Source: RYN-230 sp963829725
GTDB lineage: Bacteria > Actinomycetota > Actinomycetes > Streptosporangiales > Streptosporangiaceae
NCBI GenBank assembly: GCA_963829725.1
Contig: CAWHJW010000003.1
Span: 1 to 64,000, forward strand
Direction: 5' to 3'
DNA: 64,000 nt
Shown in pieces: positions 1-7,272 of this stretch. Numbering within the stretch: the first letter of the stretch is position 1; every line of letters begins with the position of its first letter. The notes under the pieces were generated by a model, which made no database searches, was not told the origin of the DNA, and saw only the letters and a list, made by a program, of their open reading frames with translations. The position numbers were made by a program, and so were the translations under genes.

Positions 1-927
1 ACCGCCCAGACCGACGCCCGCGCGCAGCGCCGCGGCCGGTACCTGCCCGCCGCCACCGCCCACCCCGCCAAGATGCTGCCCGCGATCGCCGCCACCGCCA
101 TCACCCGCTACAGCGAGCCGGGGGACCTGGTCGCCGACCCGATGTGCGGCATCGGCACCACCCTGGTCGAAGCGATCCACCTGGGCCGCGACGCCATCGG
201 CGTGGAGTACGAGCCCCGGTGGGCCCAGCTCGCCGCCGCGAACATCACCAGCGCCCGCCGCCAGGGCGCCCCTGGCACCGCGGAGGTGGTCTGCGGTGAC
301 GCACGCCAGCTCCCCGCCCTGCTGCCCGCCGGCTGGGCGGGGCGGGTGGCGCTGGTGGTCACCTCACCCCCCTACGGGCGCACCGTCCACGGGCAGGTCC
401 GCGCCGAGAAACGCGCCGGGGGCGGCGGGGTGCACAAGTACGACAACCGCTACAGCGACGACCCCGCCAACCTCGCACTCCACGGCACCGGCGACCTGCT
501 CGCCGGGTTCACCCGCATCCTCGCCGGCTGCACGGTGCTGCTGCGCCCCGGCGGGACCGTCGTGGTCACCGCGAGGCCCTGGCGGCAGCACGGCGAGCTG
601 GTCAACCTGCCCGGCGCGATCCTCGCCGCCGGCGCGACCGCCGGACTGATCCCGGCCGAGCGGTGCGTGGCCCTGCTCGCCGGCCTGCGGGGCCAGCGGC
701 TGATCCCGCGCCCGTCGTTCTTCCAGCTGGACAACATCCGCAAGGCCCGCGCCCGCGGCGAGCCCTGGCACCTGATCGTCCACGAGGACGTCCTGATCTT
801 CCGCGCCCCCGCCCCGGGCCCGCCAGCGCAGCCCGCCGCGCCGCCTTCCCGGCTCCCGGCCAGGCAGGCCGCGTCTCCGTCAGAGCTGGGCCTGGCCGGG
901 CCGGCCGGCGAGGAAGCCGCCGCGTGA
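1..927 (+). CDS. SAM-dependent DNA methyltransferase, 5' end outside window
   Basis: The 24 codons before the first Met (position 73) are open and in frame, so the real start lies to the left of the window. Counting from that Met, residues 22-30 (DPMCGIGTT) are the glycine-rich AdoMet-binding motif I and residues 97-102 (TSPPYG) are catalytic motif IV of amino-methyltransferases that modify adenine N6 or cytosine N4. The last 35 or so residues are Pro/Ala-rich and probably disordered. It sits on the same mobile-element end as the serine integrase at 2.8-4.6 kb, so a role in marking or protecting element DNA is likely (inference). No restriction enzyme is visible nearby. A Trm11-like RNA methyltransferase is the main alternative, because motif I precedes motif IV in both. 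Confidence 0.75.
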   Translation, partial: TAQTDARAQRRGRYLPAATAHPAKMLPAIAATAITRYSEPGDLVADPMCGIGTTLVEAIHLGRDAIGVEYEPRWAQLAAANITSARRQGAPGTAEVVCGDARQLPALLPAGWAGRVALVVTSPPYGRTVHGQVRAEKRAGGGGVHKYDNRYSDDPANLALHGTGDLLAGFTRILAGCTVLLRPGGTVVVTARPWRQHGELVNLPGAILAAGATAGLIPAERCVALLAGLRGQRLIPRPSFFQLDNIRKARARGEPWHLIVHEDVLIFRAPAPGPPAQPAAPPSRLPARQAASPSELGLAGPAGEEAAA

Positions 928-1058
928 GGCCCGGCGAGACGGCATCCCGGGCCTGCCGGTCACCGCTGCGCGGCCACTGCGCGGCCGGGGGCCGGGGGCA
1001 CGGCAGGGGGGGCAGGCGGCCCCGGGCGCCTGCCCCCGCGATCGCGGACGTGCTGGCA

Positions 1059-1640
1059 TCAGTCCGGCGGCTGCTCCGCGATCGCCACGCGGCCGGAGGT
1101 GACGCCCAGGGGAACGCCTGCCGTGGCCGTATCGGCAGCGGCCAGCGAGACCCGGTGGCGAACCCCCAGGTCGGCGTTGTGTTCTTCCAGCTCGGTCAGC
1201 ATTCCCATGGCGAACGCGACGGCCGGGCGGATCCGCTCGGGCCACTCCTCGGGTTCCTGGCGGTTCCATGTCCCGGCCAGGATCAGGTGGCCGCCCAGGA
1301 CTGCCCACACCTTGGCGAGGATGGCCGGCTGCCCCTGACTCCCGGTGTCGGGCTGCAGGCGTACCAGCACGTCGCCGCCGTGCGCGTGCCAAGCGTCCCG
1401 GGGCAGGCAGCTGACCGTGAACGCTGCTCCGGGCAGCCCGTCCACCTCCGAGACCAGCAGCCATTCCCCGTCATCAGACGGGAGCTGCCCGGCCAGGTAC
1501 AGCACGTCCACATCGTCGTCACGATCCGCGTCACGCGGGATGGCGATCATCTCGCCGCCACCGCCGGCCGGGCCGGGCGCCGGCGGCTTCGGGCCCGCCT
1601 GGCCTGCTTCGGGGCCCGGGGAACTGGTCTCCACGGTCAC
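1059..1640 (-). CDS. Hypothetical protein of the integrated element
   Basis: A 193-residue protein I do not recognise. The first 28 residues are Pro/Gly/Ala-rich. The rest looks like a compact folded domain with alternating acidic and hydrophobic stretches, no membrane segment and no catalytic motif that I can name. GTG at 1640 and GTG at 1634 are both possible starts. A GGAGG stands 9 nt before the second and only 3 nt before the first, so 1634 is slightly better placed. It faces the methyltransferase tail to tail across 131 bp and is divergent from the small gene at 1855. Its place on the element suggests accessory cargo. Confidence 0.55.
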   Translation of the reverse strand: MTVETSSPGPEAGQAGPKPPAPGPAGGGGEMIAIPRDADRDDDVDVLYLAGQLPSDDGEWLLVSEVDGLPGAAFTVSCLPRDAWHAHGGDVLVRLQPDTGSQGQPAILAKVWAVLGGHLILAGTWNRQEPEEWPERIRPAVAFAMGMLTELEEHNADLGVRHRVSLAAADTATAGVPLGVTSGRVAIAEQPPD

Positions 1641-1854
1641 TCACCTCCAGGGTCGCTCATGGGCTGGCCGCGCACGCCCCGCCGGCGGCGGCCCTCGCAG
1701 GGCCGCCGCCCGGCGGGGGCACGGGGAACGCCCGATCAGCGCTCCACTCCGCGCGTGACGTCAAGTCCGGCCGCGCACCCTGCCGCGGCATCCCGCCCGG
1801 CCGCCCGGTCCGCCGCCGGCGCGGCGGTGCGACTCCAGGGGACTGGAGGGCGGC

Positions 1855-2058
1855 ATGACCGCGGAGCCGTCGCGGGCCGCCCGCCCCCGGCCCGCCGCGC
1901 CCGCCGCAGAACCGGCCGGAGCGGAGGTGATCGAGGTGACCTTCACCCCGGCCGAGCCGCAGCTGACGCCAGGCGCGGCCCGGGCTGTCCTGGCCCTGCT
2001 GCTGCGCGCCCGGGAGACAGCGCAGGCCAGGGACCGTCCCGAGGGCGGGCGGACTTGA
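1855..2058 (+). CDS. Small hypothetical protein
   Basis: A 67-residue protein with a strong ribosome binding site (GGAGGG five bases before ATG). The N-terminal half is Ala/Pro-rich. The C-terminal half has a short helix-like segment (residues 38-58) ending in charged residues. No family recognised. It is the first of three same-strand genes leading into the integrase, so it could be a small regulatory protein of the element such as a recombination-directionality or excision factor. That role rests on position alone. Confidence 0.45.
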   Translation: MTAEPSRAARPRPAAPAAEPAGAEVIEVTFTPAEPQLTPGAARAVLALLLRARETAQARDRPEGGRT

Positions 2059-2259
2059 AGTCCGCCGCCAAGTCCCGGTACCACCGTGGACCCGGCACGC
2101 TGCGTGCCGGCCTGCTCCCGGCCGGAGCACCTCCCGGCACGCCCCCGCGAGAGGAGCAGGAGCACGGGAAGGAAAAGCGATGACAGGAAAGAGCCCTCCC
2201 GGCCGCCCGCCCCGGCCGGCCGGCCCGACGGCGATTCCGAGACGCGAGCAGCGAGCGGC

Positions 2260-2820
2260 ATGGGCACAGCTGACCCGGACAGCCCGCCCCAGGCGGTACC
2301 GGTCGCGTTCTACGGGCGGAGCGCCTGCGCCGCCGGCACCTGTGACAACCGGGCAGACCAGTACCAGCAGCTGGCCCTGTGCCAAGCGGTCGCCGCCGTC
2401 CGCGGCTGGCAGGTGACCGCCGAGTTCTTCGACGAGGACTGCCGCGCCGGCTACTCCTGGCAGCGCCGCCCGCAGGGCCGGGCACTGCTGGCCGCGCTAT
2501 CGGAGCCCGGCCGCGTGGCTGGAGCAGTAGCGGTCGCGGACCCGTGGTGCCTGCTTCCCCGCCGCCCGGTGCCCGGCGGTACCGCCATCCTGGCGCGGCT
2601 CGCGTTCCGGCAAGTACTGCTCGTGCTGGCCGGAACCGGCATGGTGATCAGGTCAGCCGAGGAATATGCCCTGCTCGGCAGGCTCCTGACCGGCCTCCCC
2701 TGCGGCGCGCCGCGCGGCGGCAGTGCTTCCCGGCTGTCTGTCCGCGACCACCGGGCGCGCGGCAACCTTGCCCGGCAGCCCGCGCCCGGGCTGCCTCGCC
2801 GTCTGGGCGAGCCCAGGTGA
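2260..2820 (+). CDS. Resolvase-domain protein lacking the catalytic serine position
   Basis: 186 residues when started at ATG 2260. Residues about 15-80 resemble the N-terminal domain of serine recombinases: FYGR near the start, then a QYQQL helix and an FFDEDCRAGYSW-RRPQGRALL segment like the D-x-G-x-S/T...RP-x-x-x-x-L region of resolvases. In active enzymes the nucleophile sits in Y-x-R-x-S. Here the residues read Y-G-R-S-A, so Ser is one place early and Ala holds the catalytic place. The zinc ribbon and C-terminal DNA-binding parts are missing. Its stop overlaps the start of the full integrase (GTGA at 2817-2820), so the two are translationally coupled. It may be a regulatory partner or a decayed paralogue. 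Confidence 0.6.
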   Translation: MGTADPDSPPQAVPVAFYGRSACAAGTCDNRADQYQQLALCQAVAAVRGWQVTAEFFDEDCRAGYSWQRRPQGRALLAALSEPGRVAGAVAVADPWCLLPRRPVPGGTAILARLAFRQVLLVLAGTGMVIRSAEEYALLGRLLTGLPCGAPRGGSASRLSVRDHRARGNLARQPAPGLPRRLGEPR

Positions 2821-4568
2821 GCGCCGTCCTGCTGGCCCCTGGCCGGGAAGACAGCGCGCCGGTCCGGCGGTTCGCGTTCAGCGGCCGGGTCTCGACCGAG
2901 GACAACCAGGACCCCGACGCGTCCCGGAACTGGCAGATCTCCCGCAGCCGGGCCCTGATCGAGCCCGCCGGCGGGATCATCGTCGCTGAGTACTTCGACA
3001 TCGGGCAGTCCCGCTCGCTGCCGTGGAAGCGCCGGCCCCGCGCCGCGCAGCTACTAGCCGACCTCGCCAACCCGGACAGGGGCTTCGACGCCGTGGTGAT
3101 CGGCGAGCCGCAGCGGGCGTTCTACGGCAACCAGTACAGCCTGACCATGCCCGTCTTCACCCACTACGGGGTCGGGCTGTGGGTCCCCGAAGTCGGCGGC
3201 CCCGTCAACCCGGACTCCGAGGCTCACGACCTGATCATGTCGGTGTTCGGCGGCATGTCCAAGGGCGAGCGGACCCGGATCAGGATACGGGTCCGCTCCG
3301 CCATGTCCGCCCAGGCCGCGATCGAGGGACGGTTCCTCGGAGGCCGTCCCCCCTACGGCTACCGCATCGCCGACGCCGGGCCGCACCCCAACCCCGCCAA
3401 GGCCGCCGACGGCAAGCGGCTGCACAAGCTGGAACCTGACCCTGAGACCGCATGGGTGGTCCGGCGGATCTTCGCCGAGTACCTCGCCGGGCGCGGCCTG
3501 TTCGCCATCGCCGAACGGCTCACCCGCGACGCCGTCTCCTCCCCGTCCCAGCATGACGCGGCCCGGAACCCGCACCGCACCGGACAGGGATGGGCCAAGA
3601 GCGCTGTTCGCGCCATCTTGCGCAATCCCCGCTACACCGGCCGGCAGGTCTGGAACAAGCAGCGCAAGGACGAGATCCTCCTCGACGTCAACGACGTCGC
3701 CCGCGGCTATGAGACCCGGCTGCGCTGGAACGACACCGGGCAGTGGGTCTGGTCCGACACCATCGCCCAGGAGCCGCTGGTCTCCGCGGAAGACTTTGAG
3801 GCTGCCCAAGCCATCATGGTCGGCGCCGGGCGCGCCCGGCAGGCCAGCCACGAGACCGGCCAGCGGGTCCGCAACCCCTACGCCCTGCGCGGCCGGCTGT
3901 ACTGCGGGTTCTGCGAGCGCCGGATGCAAGGCCAGTACAACCATGGTGATGCCTACTACCGGTGCCGCTACCCGAAGGAATACGCCCTCGCCAGCCACGT
4001 ACGCCACCCTGGCAACGTCTACCTCCGCGAAGCGGACGTCCTGCCCGCCATCGACAGATGGCTCACCGTTATCTTCGCGCCCCACCGGCTCACCCAGACC
4101 ATCCGCGAGATGCAAGCAGCCCAGGCCCCGCCCGCCACCCCCGAGCCCGCCGCGCCAGCCCAGGACACCCAGGCCACCCTCGCCGACTGCGACGCCCGCC
4201 TCGCCCGCTACCAGGCCACCCTGGACGCCGGAGCCGACCCCCAGACCATCGCCGAATGGACCCGGCAGGTCAAAGCCGAACGCGCTGCAGCACTCGCCCG
4301 CGATGTCGGCCAGGCCCGCCACCAGCCCGGCCGCCGGCTCACCGAGGACGACATCCGCGCTCTTATCGCCGCCCTCGGCAGCCTGCTCGACGTCATCCGC
4401 GACGCCGGGCCCGCCGAGAAAGCAGCCATCTACGACCAGCTCAGCCTCAAGGTCACCTTCAAGCCCGGAGAAGCAAAAATCCGGGCCGAAGTCACCATCG
4501 GCCCGGAGAATTATGTAGAGCATGCGCAGCAATGTGGGGATACGGGTCGTGTCCGAGGGGGGACTTGA
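2817..4568 (+). CDS. Large serine recombinase (integrase)
   Basis: 583 residues from GTG 2817, overlapping the preceding gene by four bases. Order of parts: catalytic resolvase domain with nucleophile Ser26 in SGRVSTEDNQDP; the E-P-Q-R-A-F-Y-G-N-Q segment that replaces the usual DR-x-x-R in one actinobacterial integrase family; the long helix with MSKGERTRIRIRVR; the GGRPPYGYR linker; a recombinase domain; a zinc ribbon with Cys363, Cys366 and Cys383; then a coiled-coil-like C-terminal region. It should integrate and excise the element between attP and attB. The last six codons and stop fall inside the 3' end of the tRNA-Leu on the other strand, so the integrase C-terminus appears to be encoded across the attachment junction. 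The gene looks complete. Confidence 0.92.
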   Translation: MSAVLLAPGREDSAPVRRFAFSGRVSTEDNQDPDASRNWQISRSRALIEPAGGIIVAEYFDIGQSRSLPWKRRPRAAQLLADLANPDRGFDAVVIGEPQRAFYGNQYSLTMPVFTHYGVGLWVPEVGGPVNPDSEAHDLIMSVFGGMSKGERTRIRIRVRSAMSAQAAIEGRFLGGRPPYGYRIADAGPHPNPAKAADGKRLHKLEPDPETAWVVRRIFAEYLAGRGLFAIAERLTRDAVSSPSQHDAARNPHRTGQGWAKSAVRAILRNPRYTGRQVWNKQRKDEILLDVNDVARGYETRLRWNDTGQWVWSDTIAQEPLVSAEDFEAAQAIMVGAGRARQASHETGQRVRNPYALRGRLYCGFCERRMQGQYNHGDAYYRCRYPKEYALASHVRHPGNVYLREADVLPAIDRWLTVIFAPHRLTQTIREMQAAQAPPATPEPAAPAQDTQATLADCDARLARYQATLDAGADPQTIAEWTRQVKAERAAALARDVGQARHQPGRRLTEDDIRALIAALGSLLDVIRDAGPAEKAAIYDQLSLKVTFKPGEAKIRAEVTIGPENYVEHAQQCGDTGRVRGGT

Positions 4569-4600
4569 ACCCCCATGCCCCTTTCAGGGCACTAGCACCT
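4550..4600. other. Probable attachment-site junction of the integrated element
   Basis: The integrase gene abuts and overlaps the 3' end of tRNA-Leu, the usual geometry of an element integrated in a tRNA gene, where the element end rebuilds the tRNA 3' part. The shared core should lie within the T arm and acceptor end (about 4550-4580). The other end of the element, with a repeat of this core, is not in the window, so the exact core cannot be set. Confidence 0.5.
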
Positions 4601-4635
4601 CAAGCTAGCGCGTCTGCCTATTCCGCCACCCGGAC
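4550..4635 (-). tRNA. tRNA-Leu (anticodon GAG)
   Basis: 86-nt class II tRNA on the minus strand. The acceptor stem pairs GTCCGGG with CTCGGAC. The anticodon stem CTAGC/GCTAG closes the 7-nt loop TTGAGGT, giving anticodon GAG for CUC/CUU. A long variable arm and a T arm with TTCAAGT are present. The discriminator is A and the 3' CCA is not encoded. The 3' end is the probable integration point of the element to the left. Confidence 0.93.
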
Positions 4636-4833
4636 GTGGGCCAGGCCACAGGGATCGCCTGGGCTGGCGCCTCACGATAGCAAATCCGGCCCGTTCCGGC
4701 GAAGCGGCTGACGGCCCGCGCCACCTGCGCACCGCTGCCTGGCTGGCCCGCACCGGCCCGCCGCGCGCCCGCCATCCCGGTCGCACCAGGGCTCCTCGCC
4801 GGGCCCGCCCGGCGTAAGTGCGACGATGGGGCG

Positions 4834-6165
4834 ATGACGCAGAACGCAGCCCCCGGCAGCACCCCAGGCAGATCCGCGCAGGACGAGGTGGCCACCCTGT
4901 GCAGCGACCTGATCAGGATCGATACCACGAACCGGGGCGACAACTCCGGCCCCGGGGAACGCCTGGCCGCCGAACACGTCGCCGGGCTGCTCGCCGACGT
5001 CGGCCTCGAGCCGACCATCTTCGAGTCCGACCAGGGCCGGGCCAGCGTGGTCGCCCGCATGGCGGGCGAGGATCCGGGCCGGCCCGCGCTGCTGATCCAC
5101 GGGCACCTGGACGTGGTCCCGGCCGATGCAGCCGACTGGCAGGTGGACCCGTTCTCCGGGGAGGTCTCCGGCGGCTGCGTCTGGGGCCGCGGCGCCGTGG
5201 ACATGAAGGACATGGACGCGATGACCCTCGCCGTGGCCCGGCAGCGGATGCGGGAGGGCCGCCGCCCGCCGCGCGACGTCGTGCTGGCGTTCCTCGCCGA
5301 TGAGGAGGCGGGCGGCTCGTACGGGGCCCGCTGGCTGGTGGACAACCATCCTGGCCTGTTCGAGGGTGTCACCGAGGCGATCGGGGAGGTCGGCGGGTTC
5401 AGCGTCACGCTGGCCAGCCGCCGGCTCTACGCGATCCAGATCGCCGAGAAGGGCATGGCGTGGCTGCGGCTGACCGCGCGCGGCACGGCCGGGCACGGCT
5501 CCATGCTGCAGCCGGACAACGCGATCACCGAACTGGCCGAGACCGTCGCCCGGATCGGCCGCCACGAGTGGCCGCTGCGGCTGACCCCCGCGGCCGAGGA
5601 GTTCATGGCCGCGGCGTGCGCGGCGTTCGGCATCGACTACACGCGCGAGGCGCTGCCGCAGATCCTGGACAAGGTCGGCTCCATGTCCCGGCTGACCGGG
5701 GCCACCCTCCGCAACACCCTCAACCCCACCGTTCTTAACGCCGGTTACAAGGTCAATGTCGTTCCCCAGGTCGCTTCGGCCGACGTGGACGGTCGCTTCC
5801 TGCCGGGATACGAGGAGGAGTTCCTCGCCGAGGTGGACAGCCTGCTCGGGCCGCATGTCACCCGCGAGTTCATCCACCATGACATCGCCCTGGAGACCAC
5901 GTTCGACGGCGACCTGTGCGACGCCATGACGGCCGCGCTGCTCGCCGAGGACCCGGAGGGGAAGGTCATCCCGTACTGCCTGTCCGGTGGCACGGACGCG
6001 AAGTCGTTCAGCCGGCTGGGCGTCCGGTGCTTCGGCTTCGCCCCGCTGCAGCTCCCCGCCGACCTGGACTTCTCCGGCATGTTCCACGGGGTGGACGAGC
6101 GGGTCCCGGTGGCTGCCCTCCAGTTCGGCACCCGGGTCCTGGACTCATTCCTGGACCGCTGCTGA
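4834..6165 (+). CDS. M20-family metallopeptidase (dipeptidase/deacylase type)
   Basis: 443 residues, normal for M20/M25/M40 zinc hydrolases. Metal and catalytic residues are visible: H91 and D93 in HGHLDVVP, D123 in GRGAVDMKD, E157/E158 in ADEEAG, and a late His in the GTDAKSF region. An inserted dimerisation domain lies between. No signal peptide, so it acts in the cytoplasm, most likely on small peptides or N-acyl amino acids. The family does not fix the substrate. ATG 4834 has only a weak ribosome site; another ATG lies nine bases upstream out of frame. It stands alone, just beyond the tRNA-Leu junction, and is the first chromosomal gene after the element. Confidence 0.88.
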   Translation: MTQNAAPGSTPGRSAQDEVATLCSDLIRIDTTNRGDNSGPGERLAAEHVAGLLADVGLEPTIFESDQGRASVVARMAGEDPGRPALLIHGHLDVVPADAADWQVDPFSGEVSGGCVWGRGAVDMKDMDAMTLAVARQRMREGRRPPRDVVLAFLADEEAGGSYGARWLVDNHPGLFEGVTEAIGEVGGFSVTLASRRLYAIQIAEKGMAWLRLTARGTAGHGSMLQPDNAITELAETVARIGRHEWPLRLTPAAEEFMAAACAAFGIDYTREALPQILDKVGSMSRLTGATLRNTLNPTVLNAGYKVNVVPQVASADVDGRFLPGYEEEFLAEVDSLLGPHVTREFIHHDIALETTFDGDLCDAMTAALLAEDPEGKVIPYCLSGGTDAKSFSRLGVRCFGFAPLQLPADLDFSGMFHGVDERVPVAALQFGTRVLDSFLDRC

Positions 6166-6708
6166 CGCTGCCACGACTGGGCCGCGCGACCCGCGACGCG
6201 CGGCCTCAATCGCGGCACCCACCGCGTGGCGGCCGGGTTCTCGCGAAATCCCGTCATCACACGTTGGGTAGCGTTATGATTACGCATTGTGTGAGGACGA
6301 CTACTGCGGGAGCAGAACCCCTGCCGCATACCCCGCAGCGCCGGACTCGCGCAGCACCGGTTGCGACGAGGAACGTCGCCCCGAAGATCCAGGGCCGGAG
6401 AACGACCATGGACCGCGAGTGGGAGCCCGCCGCTGATGCGGGCCGCCCATGACGTGGTCAGGCACTTCCGGCACCGGACCTCGGAAGATCGCCGTGGCCG
6501 GCGCGGCTGGCGCGCCGCCCACGCGGCCGCGGCCAGCGGCAGCTGCCCCCCGCAGCGTCCCCGCTGGCCGTGGCCGCAGTGGCGCGTTCCAGGTATGCGC
6601 CGGCCGCGGGCTCAAGGTGGCGGCCGGACGGCGCACCGGGCAGTACCGGCGCCCGGGTCGCGGACCGCGGACTGGCTGCCCAGAACCCCCGGATCGCCTT
6701 CCTGGTGG
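6166..6708. other. Intergenic stretch without a supported gene
   Basis: 543 bases between the M20 peptidase and the DUF5703 gene. A frame from ATG 6276 to TGA 6452 and another just after it are open, but neither has a ribosome site nor resembles a protein I know. TATGAT at 6274-6279 looks like a -10 box without a good -35 partner. Confidence 0.4.
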
Positions 6709-6894
6709 TCAAAGGGTCAGTACGGGGCGTATGATCGGCCGGCGCAGGGTTGCCTGCCTGCTGCCGTCTGCATTCAGCCGGAGCCGGGCAAGTTCCCAGT
6801 CCCCGTACTCCGCGTGATCGGTCAGTATCCGCCGGGCGGCGTCCAGTGACGTTCCACGCGGCAGGTAGAGCACGAGGTAGGTGTACTCAGCCAT
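6709..6894 (-). CDS. DUF5703 family small protein
   Basis: 61 residues from ATG 6894 (a GTG directly before it is also possible). The sequence follows the actinobacterial DUF5703 pattern: MAEY...LPRGTS...AARR, then LT-HAEYGDWELARLRL, then DGSR...LRR-II. It is small, basic at the C-terminus, has no membrane segment and is expected to be cytoplasmic. Function is unknown. AAAGG lies close upstream, with unusually short spacing to either start. In actinomycetes this gene often sits beside an M20 peptidase, as here, although the two are on opposite strands and converge. Confidence 0.85.
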   Translation of the reverse strand: MAEYTYLVLYLPRGTSLDAARRILTDHAEYGDWELARLRLNADGSRQATLRRPIIRPVLTL

Positions 6895-7272
6895 CACCTT
6901 TTATTGTGCGCCGCTTCAGCGGTGGTTCAATCGGCGGTGACGAAATAATCGCCGGCCCGCCTGTCCGAGGGCGGACGGCGGTGGGTAGGGGAACACTCGT
7001 GCCACGGCTGGGAGTTGAGGTAGGCGGGACCGCAGGACCAGAACGGGATGCGGAGGTTGGCCGAGCAGGGACAGTCAGGCTGGGGGTTGAACGGGGAGCC
7101 TGATCTCGCACAGTCGAGGCAGCGCGGTCGATGAGGATCGCGGGGCCGCCGGGACGGGGAGCACTGACACCCGGACGGGCATGGCCGGGCCGCAGGGACG
7201 CGGCTGGTAAGCCGGACGAGTTGATGACGAAGACACGGGCCGGGCAGAGGCACCGGGCTAGAAGGTGAATGC
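6895..7272. other. Upstream region of topA
   Basis: 378 bases between divergent DUF5703 and topA. AAGGTG seven bases before GTG 7273 is the topA ribosome site. A minus-strand frame at about 6927-7200 is rich in Cys and Pro but has no start codon before it enters topA, so I do not call it. No clear promoter pair seen. Confidence 0.4.

Noticed and set aside
3054..4532. 492-codon minus-strand open frame under the integrase
   Set aside because: Gly/Val/Ala-rich antisense shadow caused by GC-rich third positions; no ribosome site and no domain.
4672..6087. 471-codon minus-strand open frame under the M20 peptidase
   Set aside because: Antisense shadow of a clear metallopeptidase with all metal residues.
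6927..7200. Cys- and Pro-rich minus-strand frame (PFNPQPDCPC, RIPFWSCGPAY) between DUF5703 and topA
   Set aside because: No ATG or GTG before it runs into topA, and no ribosome site; kept only as a note.
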